Assembly: GCA_045226015.1 (NCBI GenBank)
Contig: JBGVBY010000013.1
Span: forward strand, 1 to 64,000
Origin: UBA2450 sp045226015
GTDB lineage: Bacteria; Bacillota_I; Bacilli_A; RFN20; CAG-826
Reading direction: 5' to 3'
DNA: 64,000 nt
The notes below the pieces were generated by a model. The model was given only the letters and a program-made list of their open reading frames with translations, made no database searches and was not told the origin of the DNA. The position numbers and the translations under genes were made by a program. Within the stretch, counting starts at the first letter, position 1, and each line of letters opens with the position of its first letter. This document shows, one piece after another, positions 50,993 through 60,200 of the stretch.

Positions 50993-51543
50993 ACAATGTC
51001 AGCCTTTTCTTCTTTTCTGCGACGCTCTTCTTCTTTAACTTTACGTTCTTTTTCAGCAGCTTCTTTAGCATCTAACTCATCTCTAGCGTCGCGGTATAAG
51101 ACTTGTTTTCTTCGCATTTCTTGAGTTAAACCGACATCTAATCCATAAGCTGCTGCCGCTCCTGCAAATTCACAACCTAGAATGAGAACTAAGTCATCAA
51201 CAATTACTTTGCAGAAATAGGCGAGTGCAAATGCCATACCAACGCCTAACACATAAGTTAACATAGTGGCTTTCTTCTCAACCTTTTCTTGATGTTTTGC
51301 TTTCTTATACATCAAGACCGCTGATACAACGAGAGCAAGAATACAGCCAATAGTTAATCTAACAGATTCGTGAGTGTTCTCTACGAAGTCGAAGTATTCA
51401 TTCCACTTAGCGCCAAACACTGCAACGATAGGAGTGATAATAGCCGCCCATTCACCGCCCTGACATGCCCAATAAGCATTGCGGTAGTATTTTCTAGGGC
51501 ATCTAGTTTTAAGAGGTTCTTTTTTTGGTTTTTTGTTTGCCAT
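50989..51543 (-). CDS. Phage membrane protein with charged C-terminal helix (184 aa)
   Basis: Hydrophobic spans at about residues 28-45, 60-80 and 95-140, then a strongly charged coiled coil (DELDAKEAAEKERKVKEEERRRKEEK). The ATG at 51543 with AGGAGG 7 nt upstream is preferred over the Met two codons earlier. Function unknown. Confidence 0.5.
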   Translation of the reverse strand: MANKKPKKEPLKTRCPRKYYRNAYWACQGGEWAAIITPIVAVFGAKWNEYFDFVENTHESVRLTIGCILALVVSAVLMYKKAKHQEKVEKKATMLTYVLGVGMAFALAYFCKVIVDDLVLILGCEFAGAAAAYGLDVGLTQEMRRKQVLYRDARDELDAKEAAEKERKVKEEERRRKEEKADIV

Positions 51544-51554
51544 ATGCATACCTC

Positions 51555-52202
51555 CTATTTACTTGGTTTTTGCAAATATTTTTTGAATGTTTCTTCGCTA
51601 ATACCAAGAGATGTTAACACTGCTGATTGAGAGAAAATTGTCATCAATAATTCTTTCATTTCTTTATTTTCAGCCGTGATTTGATCGTTCTTTTCACAAA
51701 CTTCATTTAATTTCTGCTCGGTTAATTCGAGTGATTTAGATAATGTGCCCATAGTAGAAATCGCTTTGTTGTAATTTTCGTTTGTGATTTCGTAATCTTT
51801 TTTCAACTTTTCAGCAAGTTCCTTGTTATCATCAACAATTCTTCTTGCTAGGGAAACTTCACCAATTGCTTTTTTGATGTTGCTTCTATTCAAAAGTGAA
51901 GGAACAAGAGAAACAACAACACCAATGACAGCACCTAATAGCGTGCCTAATGTTGTTCCAAAGATTTGGGTATCTCTGATTTCCTTGTATTTTGCATTTA
52001 ATTCATCAAGAAGTTTTTGAATTTCATCTTGAGTTGGGTCTGTCGAACCCTCTTCAATGGTTTCAGCAGCTTGTTCACCTTCAGCGTAAACTACTGCAAT
52101 TTGGCTGTCATATGAGTGATACATTGACATACCCGCGCACATGCCTAAGCCAGCACTAGCAAGCAGGCAGACGCCTATGAGTCCTAATGTTTTTTTCTTC
52201 AT
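51555..52202 (-). CDS. Secreted/membrane phage protein with coiled coil (215 aa)
   Basis: An N-terminal Sec-type signal (MKKKTLGLIGVCLLASAGLG, possible cleavage after residue 20-40), a Glu-rich stretch, one membrane span (about residues 81-106) and a coiled coil (about 110-190). It may be displayed on the lysogen's surface or act in lysis. Unknown family. Confidence 0.5.
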   Translation of the reverse strand: MKKKTLGLIGVCLLASAGLGMCAGMSMYHSYDSQIAVVYAEGEQAAETIEEGSTDPTQDEIQKLLDELNAKYKEIRDTQIFGTTLGTLLGAVIGVVVSLVPSLLNRSNIKKAIGEVSLARRIVDDNKELAEKLKKDYEITNENYNKAISTMGTLSKSLELTEQKLNEVCEKNDQITAENKEMKELLMTIFSQSAVLTSLGISEETFKKYLQKPSK

Positions 52203-52807
52203 AAGATTTCTCCTTTCAACTTATTAAAGTAATCTCTGAACATGGTTTTTGAATATTTAAGGTCATGTGCCTTTTGCAGTATCTTTAACTGCTTTTGAGT
52301 TAATTTGTGAGATTTATTCTCACATTTGAAGTAGAAGAGTAAGAAATTCCATAACCTCTTTTCTTCCATTGGGTACCAACCATACTTTTTGCTATCTTCA
52401 ACATAATTGAAGAAACATCGGTCATAGTTCTCTAATACCCTTTTGGCAACGTATTTGTCTTTGACAACATCGTGCCTTACAAAGTTCCTATCGCTTCCAT
52501 AAACGACTTTCATATCAGGTGATTCAGTAACGAAGTAGATCATCTTTTTATATTTAATGATGTCGTTCCATTCTTTTAACGTGTAGAACACACACTCCAC
52601 GATATGTCCGTCAATGTCGAATTGCCTGGATGCATCCGCATTTTCATTCTTACTTCTTACAATGACTTTGAAGTCTATGTCTCCATAATCCTTAAGATAT
52701 AGAGAACTACCTTCTTGCAAGACACAAATGATTGAATGTAGTGGATATCCGATGGCACTTAGATTCGCGAGAAGCTCGGAGACGAACATATTAGTTATGT
52801 TCTTCAT
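52199..52807 (-). CDS. Nucleotidyltransferase-fold-like phage protein (202 aa)
   Basis: QEGSSLYLKDYGDIDFKVIV near residue 31 has the GS-x(n)-DxD arrangement of the nucleotidyltransferase superfamily, with a second acidic strand near IVECVFY. The C-terminal half is helical. It follows the reverse transcriptase cluster in the same operon. Whether it is active, a toxin-like MNT protein or an accessory protein cannot be told. Confidence 0.5.
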   Translation of the reverse strand: MKNITNMFVSELLANLSAIGYPLHSIICVLQEGSSLYLKDYGDIDFKVIVRSKNENADASRQFDIDGHIVECVFYTLKEWNDIIKYKKMIYFVTESPDMKVVYGSDRNFVRHDVVKDKYVAKRVLENYDRCFFNYVEDSKKYGWYPMEEKRLWNFLLFYFKCENKSHKLTQKQLKILQKAHDLKYSKTMFRDYFNKLKGEIL

Positions 52808-53042
52808 TTACCTTTGCCTTAGCAGATTCAACGGCATTATTCCATTCAACGAATTCTGGTAAATCGCAGCCCATATGAGCAAGTGATTTTCTGATAATGG
52901 CAATTTCTTGTGTTAAGGTGTATTCCTTACGGATTTCACCAACGATAGCGATATCGTGTGGATTAACATCAGCGACTTTGCTCGCTGCGTCTCTTGCATC
53001 GTCAAGAGCTCTTTGATTTGGATTCTTTTTAATTAGTGACAT
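52791..53042 (-). CDS. Small phage protein after the reverse transcriptase (83 aa)
   Basis: An 83-aa helical protein (MSLIKKNPNQRALDDARDAAS...) starting with GGAG 8 nt upstream, inside the last codons of the RT gene. An alternative ATG lies 6 codons earlier. Unknown function. Confidence 0.55.
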   Translation of the reverse strand: MSLIKKNPNQRALDDARDAASKVADVNPHDIAIVGEIRKEYTLTQEIAIIRKSLAHMGCDLPEFVEWNNAVESAKAKVNEEHN

Positions 53043-54063
53043 ACCGTAATCTCCTTTCATAGTATTGGTATATTCGCTTTATCAAGTTGTAGTTATTACC
53101 TTTCTTGATATGAGATATGTAACAGTCGACACATTGCTGAATTTTGGCAAGTGTCATTCTAGGATTTGAGATTTGCTTTTTAATTCTGCGCTTTGCTCTT
53201 TGGACACTGGCTCTTTGAGCAGTCATTATGATTTTGCCTGTCTTGGAGTAGTGGTAACTGAATCCTAGAAACTTAGATGGTTGAGAGAGTTTAGCAATAA
53301 ATGTTTTGTTCTTGTTGATTTTGAGACCTAATTTGTCGAGTTCTTCTTCAATGAACTTTAAGAGGTTGACCAGATGTTCTTTGCTGTGATGAATGATTTT
53401 GATGTCATCCATGTATCGAATGTAGTATTTGATATGCCAACGTTCCTTGATGGCGTGATCTAAGTCGTTTAGCATTGATAACTCAATTAACTGAGATATT
53501 TGACTGCCAAGACCGATTCCTTCATCGCCTTTGAAACTGTCTATGATTTCAAACACTCTTTCTCTAGCCCAGTCATCACCGATTAGTTTTCCGATTTGTC
53601 TTTTGGCAATTTCGTGTTTAGTGCTACCAAAGAAATTTTTAATATCCAGTGATAGAACATATCCGTTTGCTTGATGATGTCGGAAAAACTTAATGAGATG
53701 GACTTTGAATCTTCTTCTAGCAAAATCTGTTCCTTTGCCTCTTTGACAAGCGCAATTGTCGTAGATGAAGTGTCTAACGACTTCTTTTGTTAGATAGTTA
53801 TCGCAAAGTGACCTCTGGAATACTCTATCTTTTAATCTAGTTGCGACTATGTCTCTTACTTTAGGTTCTCTAACTTGGAATGTGATGTATCGGTCTATTT
53901 TATAGGTTCCGTTCATCAAAGAGTTGGATAATGCATATATGTTTTGGCAGCGATTCTTGTTATATCCAATAACGCTGTCTTTCCACATTACATTGTGATT
54001 ACAATGATTTAATGCTCTGTTCAATGCCTTATAAGAACATACAAGTTCTTTAATAGATGTCAT
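53029..54063 (-). CDS. DGR reverse transcriptase
   Basis: A 344-aa reverse transcriptase. Landmarks: DRVFQRSLCDNYL near residue 80, LSLDIKNFFGSTKHEI near residue 139 (first catalytic Asp), GIGLGSQISQLIELSML near residue 182 (the GxxxSQ motif typical of DGR enzymes), YIRYMDDIKIIHH near residue 214 (YxDD) and FLGFSYHYSKTGKI near residue 267. There is no maturase or endonuclease domain, as expected for a DGR. It should copy the TR RNA with adenine-specific errors. The ATG lacks a Shine-Dalgarno. Confidence 0.95.
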   Translation of the reverse strand: MTSIKELVCSYKALNRALNHCNHNVMWKDSVIGYNKNRCQNIYALSNSLMNGTYKIDRYITFQVREPKVRDIVATRLKDRVFQRSLCDNYLTKEVVRHFIYDNCACQRGKGTDFARRRFKVHLIKFFRHHQANGYVLSLDIKNFFGSTKHEIAKRQIGKLIGDDWARERVFEIIDSFKGDEGIGLGSQISQLIELSMLNDLDHAIKERWHIKYYIRYMDDIKIIHHSKEHLVNLLKFIEEELDKLGLKINKNKTFIAKLSQPSKFLGFSYHYSKTGKIIMTAQRASVQRAKRRIKKQISNPRMTLAKIQQCVDCYISHIKKGNNYNLIKRIYQYYERRLRYVTN

Positions 54064-54217
54064 TGTTAATAGTGATAATTGTCATTGTCAGTTGGGCAAA
54101 TCACATCAATGCACTTATTCTCCTAAATTAGGATTGGTCAATGACTCCTTGTGTAATTGTTTGGTCTTGATTTCTGTCATATAGACTTACTTTTAACAAA
54201 TGGGTATTAAACAATCA
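54064..54217 (-). ncRNA. DGR spacer region between TR and RT (3' part of the template RNA)
   Basis: 154 nt without a supported gene. In the Bordetella phage system the RNA just downstream of the TR is needed for cDNA priming and Avd-RT binding, and this stretch occupies the same place. Its structure was not established here. Confidence 0.5.
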
Positions 54218-54313
54218 GGGGACGACGCCATTAGAGTTGTTAGCGTTGTTGTTGTTACGGTTACCTGACGTGTTGACATTGATCGCATTGTTGACGTTGC
54301 CACGATTGGCGGT
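54218..54313 (-). repeat. DGR template repeat (TR)
   Basis: 96 bp between avd and RT. Read on the minus strand it is 32 codons without a stop, of which 14 are AAC or AAT; 32 of 96 bases are A. It aligns without gaps to VR1 and VR2. The edges are ACCGCC (5') and GGCGTCGTCCCC (3'). Confidence 0.95.
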
Positions 54314-54322
54314 AAACAGTCA

Positions 54323-54703
54323 TTAACCATATCTTTTACTGTCGTTTTCAATCCAATTCTTCAAATCAGATTGAGCGGCAAGTATTAGACCTATCCAAGT
54401 TTTATGCTTTTTATCATTGATAGTTCCAAAGGTTTTATAAGCTACATCAATTAGAGTTAACATATTATGAGTTTCTGCGTACGCGAGTTTTTGAAACTTT
54501 CTACGTAATTCGTAGTCACTTTTCTTAAACTCTTCTTTCACGTAAACAGAATTCGCTTTAATAGCGTTGGATAACATATTCATAGAACTATCGAGTATCT
54601 TTTGAGCAATTAACCAACGATATCTTTTAGGAATTACTTTCTCATTTGTGACTGCTTTAATGGTATAGGCATTTAGTTTGGTAACCGAAGTCCACCAAGC
54701 CAT
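54323..54703 (-). CDS. avd: DGR accessory variability determinant (Avd, four-helix bundle)
   Basis: A 126-aa basic helical protein ending 9 nt before the TR. Its four helices (about residues 10-22, 27-50, 60-88 and 95-122) fit the Avd bundle that binds the RT and the template RNA. The ATG at 54703 (MAWWTSV) has AGAGG upstream. A second in-frame ATG at 54739 is possible, and an ATG-CAC-TGA mini-frame with its own AAGGAG directly precedes it. Order target-avd-TR-RT is the classical DGR layout. Confidence 0.82.
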   Translation of the reverse strand: MAWWTSVTKLNAYTIKAVTNEKVIPKRYRWLIAQKILDSSMNMLSNAIKANSVYVKEEFKKSDYELRRKFQKLAYAETHNMLTLIDVAYKTFGTINDKKHKTWIGLILAAQSDLKNWIENDSKRYG

Positions 54704-54775
54704 TTTAGTTTCGCCTCTTTCACTTTCAACGACTGACATTCAGTGCATTATCTCTCCTTTCTTCTAAGATTTTTT

Positions 54776-54791
54776 ACACTCTATCGAGTGT
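54776..54791 (-). repeat. GATA-loop hairpin B downstream of VR2
   Basis: Minus strand ACACTC-GATA-GAGTGT, perfect 6-bp stem, 10 nt beyond hairpin A and before avd. No T run follows, so it is not a standard terminator. Confidence 0.75.
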
Positions 54792-54801
54792 TATTTATCA
54801 A

Positions 54802-54817
54802 ACTACCTATCGGTAGT
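54802..54817 (-). repeat. GATA-loop hairpin A downstream of VR2
   Basis: Minus strand ACTACC-GATA-GGTAGT, perfect 6-bp stem, 7 nt after the stop codon of the variable protein. It has the same architecture as the hairpin after VR1. Confidence 0.8.
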
Positions 54818-54824
54818 AATGATT

Positions 54825-56150
54825 TTATTCTTCAGCAGAATCTGCTGAGATGACACAAGCGGGGACGACGCCATAAGAGCCGTTAGCGCCGTAGTAGTAA
54901 CGGGTACCTGACGGGACGACATAGACCGCATAGTGGACGTGGCCACGAAAGGCGGTTCTCAACCACCAATAGCCGTAACTTGACCCAACAATTTTCTTAC
55001 GAAGATTGTTTTGGTCAGTGCTATTGTCACTAGCGCTTAATCCGTTTGTAAATAAGGCAAGCCTTGTATCGCTTTCATCCGCGTCTGTAGAGAAGTTAAC
55101 GTCCTTACTACAAAGTAGGAAGAATTTATCGGTGAAATTATGTGCGCCTGTATTTCCGTAAGTGCCATTTGTGTTATCTTTCCAAACCTTATTTTCGGTG
55201 GATAAGATATCTAAGAATGCTGGATCAATACCGTGCATAAATGGAACGCCAGCGTGGTTGCTTGGTCTTAAATCCCATTTAGTTTGTGGACTCCACCAGC
55301 CTGAACCGGTACCATTGAGATATTGTCTAATTGCGGATTCCATATAGTTATTGGAACCGTAAGAGACTCTATCGTTATGATTCTCACAACCAGAAGCGGT
55401 TAAGTCGCCATCACAATCAGTTACATCAGCAACGATTGCTAATCCGCTTTCAACGGATGCTCTATCTGCGCCATAGGTGGTAACAGTCACGCTTGTAGAA
55501 AGAGTGGTGTTGCTTGGTTTAGCACAATAGAATGGTTGAGTTGCGGTGAATGATAATGTGGAAGAGATTTTGTATTTACCTGCTGGTAATTGGCTTCCAT
55601 CAGCTGCAGCCCATTTTGCTTCTTGAGCATCAAATTGCATTGAGATGAATGCATCGTGCATAACAAGTGTTAACTTGTCATTTTCAACGTGGGCGATATC
55701 GAACACTAATTCACTTGCGCTTTCGTGAACGGTAATGGTGTCATCAACACTTGGTGTTCCAGTAACAACAATGCCATATTCACTTAAAGTAACGAGTGCT
55801 CCGTGATTGTCTTTCCAACCATCAGCGGTGTAGGTAAACACATAATCAATGTTTCCTGCTTCGTGTTCTTTTTCTAAGAATGTGGCTTCTGTGAACGCGA
55901 TTGATAAATCGTTGTTGCTTGGAGTGACAAGAATTGAATTTTCTTTTTCAACTGTGATTTGATCACCGACATCGAAGTAACTCTTGCCTTTGCCAGCATT
56001 AAGAATTTCCTTAATTCTCGCGAATGTCATAACACTTCCGTTGAAATCAAGATTCAAACCCATTAAAGCATTGGCAAGTGTTGCTCTTAGTTTCGCCTGT
56101 TCTTCTTTGTAGACTTTTGCGCCTAACATTTCCTTAAAAATTTCAGACAT
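54825..56150 (-). CDS. DGR target protein 2 (tail-associated variable protein, VP2)
   Basis: A 441-aa protein. N-terminal 45 residues helical, probably an attachment part. Residues about 50-215 are beta-rich. Residues about 225-441 resemble the C-type-lectin-like DUF6273 fold (IRQYLNGTGSGWWSP, HNFTDKFFLLCSKDVN, GYWWLRTAFRG, GVVPACVIS). Codons 399-430 are VR2. It follows fibre-like genes in the late operon, so a variable receptor-binding role is likely. It is the cis target, next to avd and TR. Confidence 0.9.
   Translation of the reverse strand: MSEIFKEMLGAKVYKEEQAKLRATLANALMGLNLDFNGSVMTFARIKEILNAGKGKSYFDVGDQITVEKENSILVTPSNNDLSIAFTEATFLEKEHEAGNIDYVFTYTADGWKDNHGALVTLSEYGIVVTGTPSVDDTITVHESASELVFDIAHVENDKLTLVMHDAFISMQFDAQEAKWAAADGSQLPAGKYKISSTLSFTATQPFYCAKPSNTTLSTSVTVTTYGADRASVESGLAIVADVTDCDGDLTASGCENHNDRVSYGSNNYMESAIRQYLNGTGSGWWSPQTKWDLRPSNHAGVPFMHGIDPAFLDILSTENKVWKDNTNGTYGNTGAHNFTDKFFLLCSKDVNFSTDADESDTRLALFTNGLSASDNSTDQNNLRKKIVGSSYGYWWLRTAFRGHVHYAVYVVPSGTRYYYGANGSYGVVPACVISADSAEE
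54861..54956 (-). repeat. DGR variable repeat 2 (VR2)
   Basis: 96 bp aligning without gaps to the TR with 19 differences, every one at a template adenine. Thirteen of the 14 AAY codons are altered; changes also hit ATC (to GTC) and ACG (to CCG). The 3' edge is GGCGTCGTCCCC. Confidence 0.95.
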
Positions 56151-56168
56151 AATTTAGTTCTCCTTTCT

Positions 56169-57239
56169 TTATTCAACTTCAGTTATGTCAGTTACTGCGA
56201 GCCAGACACCTTCGCCTCTAACAACGATTCTCCAGTCATAGACTTTCGATTCGTCCATATCGGTAATAGTGTTAACACCAGTAATTCCTGCTATTTTGTT
56301 TTCTGCCATTGTTTGTGCCTCTGCTTTGGTATAGACATCAGAAGCATTTGCTTTGGTGTCTACTGCGTCTTTTAAGACCTTACCTTGTTTAGCACTCAAT
56401 GGTTTATTTGTAATCTCGGATGTGAGATTATCGATGATGTCACTAACACTGACTTTGCTAGTGGTAATTCCATCAATGAGAGATTTGTTATTTTTGATGT
56501 AAGTAACGATTTCTTGGACAGTGTCTAAGTCAGTATCATTACTTGCAATTAACGCGAGAATTGTCGCAATTTTTGCATCTAACACCTTACCTTGATTAGC
56601 GGATAATGGCTTTGTGGTGGAGGTATCATTTAAGGCATCTACGATATTTGCAATCTTGATATAAGTTTGGTCAATGATTGCTCCGTTTTGGTCTTTAGCA
56701 GCCTTACCACAAGTTGTGTCACCATTTTTGATTTTAAGAATCTCATTATTGGTTAACGCTAATTCCGCTTTAGTGGCATAAGTTGTCTTGATTACGTTTC
56801 CGTCACCATCTCTTAATGCTTTATAGGCTGAGATAGTTCCGTTGATGATATCACTTCTTAAGGTTGCGATATTTGCGTTGATCGTGACAATTGCCGCTTG
56901 AATGGTAGAGATGCTAGTTCCTTGCGTAGTAGTTAATGTTTGTAATGCCTGGACTTGTGACATCAATCTTGAGTAGTTGAGTGTGTCAGTCTCAAGAGTC
57001 AATACTCTAGCTGCTAAAGCAGTTAATGCTTGGTCTAACGACACGATGTCAGCTTCTAAGGTATCATTATCACTAGCGTGTTTTTGTCTTATTGCTTCGA
57101 TTAAATCGTGTAAGAAGTAGAGACCTTCATAGAACTTCTTTTTGATAGTTTCAGAGTCTAGTTTTGCTTCTGATGTATTGTCAGGCAAAGACTTAGGCGT
57201 AATGAGGTCTAGTTGAGCTCTTTCTTGTTCAAATGTCAT
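56169..57239 (-). CDS. Fibre-like tail/baseplate protein (356 aa)
   Basis: Coiled-coil N-terminal half (about residues 60-140). Two copies of a tail-fibre repeat follow: DALNDTSTTKPLSANQGKVL near residue 202 and DNLTSEITNKPLSAKQGKVL near residue 272. A short C-terminal beta domain ends it. The LSxxQGKVL motif is common in phage tail fibres. It sits between the Ig-repeat giant and the variable protein and may carry the latter. Confidence 0.7.
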   Translation of the reverse strand: MTFEQERAQLDLITPKSLPDNTSEAKLDSETIKKKFYEGLYFLHDLIEAIRQKHASDNDTLEADIVSLDQALTALAARVLTLETDTLNYSRLMSQVQALQTLTTTQGTSISTIQAAIVTINANIATLRSDIINGTISAYKALRDGDGNVIKTTYATKAELALTNNEILKIKNGDTTCGKAAKDQNGAIIDQTYIKIANIVDALNDTSTTKPLSANQGKVLDAKIATILALIASNDTDLDTVQEIVTYIKNNKSLIDGITTSKVSVSDIIDNLTSEITNKPLSAKQGKVLKDAVDTKANASDVYTKAEAQTMAENKIAGITGVNTITDMDESKVYDWRIVVRGEGVWLAVTDITEVE

Positions 57240-57240
57240 A

Positions 57241-60200
57241 TTACTTCACTCCTTTCATAAGCAAACTATATGAGTAGATAATATCGAGCTTGGATAAGAC
57301 CATTCTTGTTCCTTCATCGTTAGAGAAGATGAATCTCATAAACCCGACTTTACTAATGTTTTTATAGCGGTTGTAAATATGTGGTAACAAGTCGTTGGAG
57401 AAGTGGATTTTTTCGAAGTTGAGACCTTCAAATGATAATTGTCTTGCGCCACCAACTTCTTTAACTGCAACTTTGAATCCAGCGTATGCACGGCTCGCTA
57501 TATAACCGACGTTCATCATTGATGCGATTTGGCTATCGTTAATGATTGACCACATATGAATTGTTTTTTGGTATAAGTCATGACCGAAGTTGAATGGTTT
57601 TGTTACGAAGAATGAATTGACATTCACCTTTTCGGTAATGACACCTTGATATGTGCCTGTTCTACCTTTGTAATAGATAAGGTCGAGTGGCATCATAACA
57701 GTTTCGTTGTTAACGCTCTTTAGAGGTAATCCAACTTTGAATTTCTTACCGCCACCAGCAGCATCAGCAACATCCATAATGTATGCATTTCTAACTGCAT
57801 TGACTCTAAATGACATTCTTAATGAGATAACACCTGTTAGGTTGACTTCGTTTTCGAATTCATCAAGGATTTTGAATCTATAATCGAATGCTTGTGAAGT
57901 TGGAACTCTCTTGAGCTTGTATTTTGTATCATCTCTTACTTCGGTAATTGTCTTTGTGATGTTATCGAAGAAAACAACTTTGTAACTGTAGAAGAGAAGA
58001 GATGTGTCGACCATTCTTTCGTAATCAATCTCGCCTTGAGCGGTGTATGGCTTAATAACGATTTCGTTATTGATACCATCAATGACACCAGCGTAAGCAG
58101 TTTGATCGAATGATACTAATCCGTTTGCTATTGCGTTTTCTCTAGTTGCTTTATCAATGAATAAGCCCATATTTGCATATACTTGGCTATCTTCAGTAAT
58201 ATCGCCTGTAATAGCAGAGATTTTATTTAATAGATGGAATTCATTACCGGCTTTGACTTTATCGGCGTATGTTTGTGAAACAACGATTTCATCGGTATTT
58301 GCATCAATGCTTAGTGTTGTACCACCGAGACCGACATAAGTTCTTGGCTTATCTTTTCTTTCAATTGATGAATCTTCCATAAATCTGGAGATATTTCCTT
58401 GTTTATCAGAGAAGTATAATTCATCATCAATTTCGAAGAAGTAGTAGGCATCAATGTTGTCACAGAAATACCACTCATATTCGCTATTTTCATCGCGGAG
58501 AGTGTATTCACCGACATATAAGCCTTCATCAGTTCTTACGAGTAATTTCTCTTTATACTGAGAGATAATCGTATAATCTAAATCATTATTCTTTAGTAAC
58601 TTATTATTGATATGTGAAGATACGTCATATGTGTATTTCGCATTGTTATAAGTTGTTTCTTTAGAGGTAATAGCCTTTAATCCGTTTTTGGTAAGCACTA
58701 AGGTTTCTCCAACAAAGTTGATAATTGAATATGGAGAGATAGCACCTGAGCCACCATTTGGATTAACTTCGAAGCAAGGATATGCTTCTTCGGCAAGTTC
58801 ACCTTCACTGACAAGATTTCCATCGTAACTTGAGGCATTAACTAATTGTTGCTGTCTTGTATAGATGGTTGCTTCGTGATTTGCTTTGCCTTTGAAGACT
58901 AATAATGTTCCATCACGGTAGATGTCATATCCTTTGACTGGAGAATTTTCACTACCATATTTGCAGTAGTCCAAGTCAGAGAAGTATGTTAGGTCTCTAT
59001 CTTCTTCAGTATCGTAGTTCTCAACTTGAGAAGAATTGACTTGTGAAGAGTGCCAGTCCATATTTGGATAGTCTTTGTTACCACTGATGAACAATCTCTT
59101 GTTATAGATGATTCCGAAATGGCATTTGTTGATTCTATCGGCATACCCAGGAACGTGATGAGGGAATTTAGCAATAATGTTGCCATCTCCATCGATTGGA
59201 TTCACTGGATCATCCCATAAGACTAATCCGCCGTTTTCAATGGTCGAGCCATCGACTTCACTTGTTGCACCGAGTTTGATATAACCAATGCAGTCTCCAT
59301 TGGCATTATTGCCTGTGTAGACATTTAATCCGTATGTTGAGTGTTCTTGGTTATTGTCAACTGAGATAAGGTTTCTATGGAATAATGGAAGTTGTGTAGT
59401 TGGTGAGAACTCAATAGTCGCCTCTTCATGTGTGACACTAGCAACGTTAAACGCTACTCTATATGGATTTTCTTCAACAATACCGCTGTCATAAGGCATT
59501 GAGATGATAATTGAGTATTCTTGTGTTTTAACAACACCTTGAGATGTGTAAGAAACTAAGACATTTAATCTTCCACCTGACCTTAATAAAGTTCCTAGTG
59601 GTGGATTACTTGTTTCAAACCCAGCAACATCCATCCATTCGGTGTCTTTGAATAATGCCTGGACTGTTAATCCTTTAGCATTAAAGATATCTCCAACACG
59701 ATAATTGTATGGATCTTGTTCAGAATCGAATTTTAATCTAATATCAACCAACTCTAAGTTTGGTGTAACCGCGATCGATAATGTCTCGGAACAGCTTTCG
59801 TTTGCATCATATGGGTTAACCGCTTGAATTGTGACTGATTTAACACCTAAATTAGTGGATGCGAAGCTCACTTCGTTGTTTCCGTTTAAGGCTAATTCAG
59901 TAGTGATATTTGGAGCGGTGAATGTAACTTGTTCTTCGTATCCATTTTCAAACACACCATAGACAACAAGAGGAGTAATAGAGAATACTGTTCCATTAGT
60001 AACAGATGTATTTAATAAAGAAGTATCTAGTCTTAATGAGACCATTGATGGAGCAGCAATTGTGATGCTGTAAGTTGCAGTTTGAGTAACACCGCCTTCG
60101 GTATAAACAACTGTAACTGTCTTTGTTCCATCGTTGTCATCAGTAAATGCGACGGATTTATAAGCATCATAGTCAGTGGTGAATCCACTTGTTAAAACGC

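Noticed and set aside
53029..54063. Group II intron or retron origin of the reverse transcriptase
   Set aside because: No maturase or HNH domain, no intron domain V/VI structure and no retron msr/msd layout; the GxxxSQ motif, Avd and TR/VR pair fit a DGR.
54776..54817. GATA-loop hairpins as rho-independent terminators
   Set aside because: Stems are only 6 bp and no T run follows them in the direction of transcription, and avd lies downstream in the same unit.
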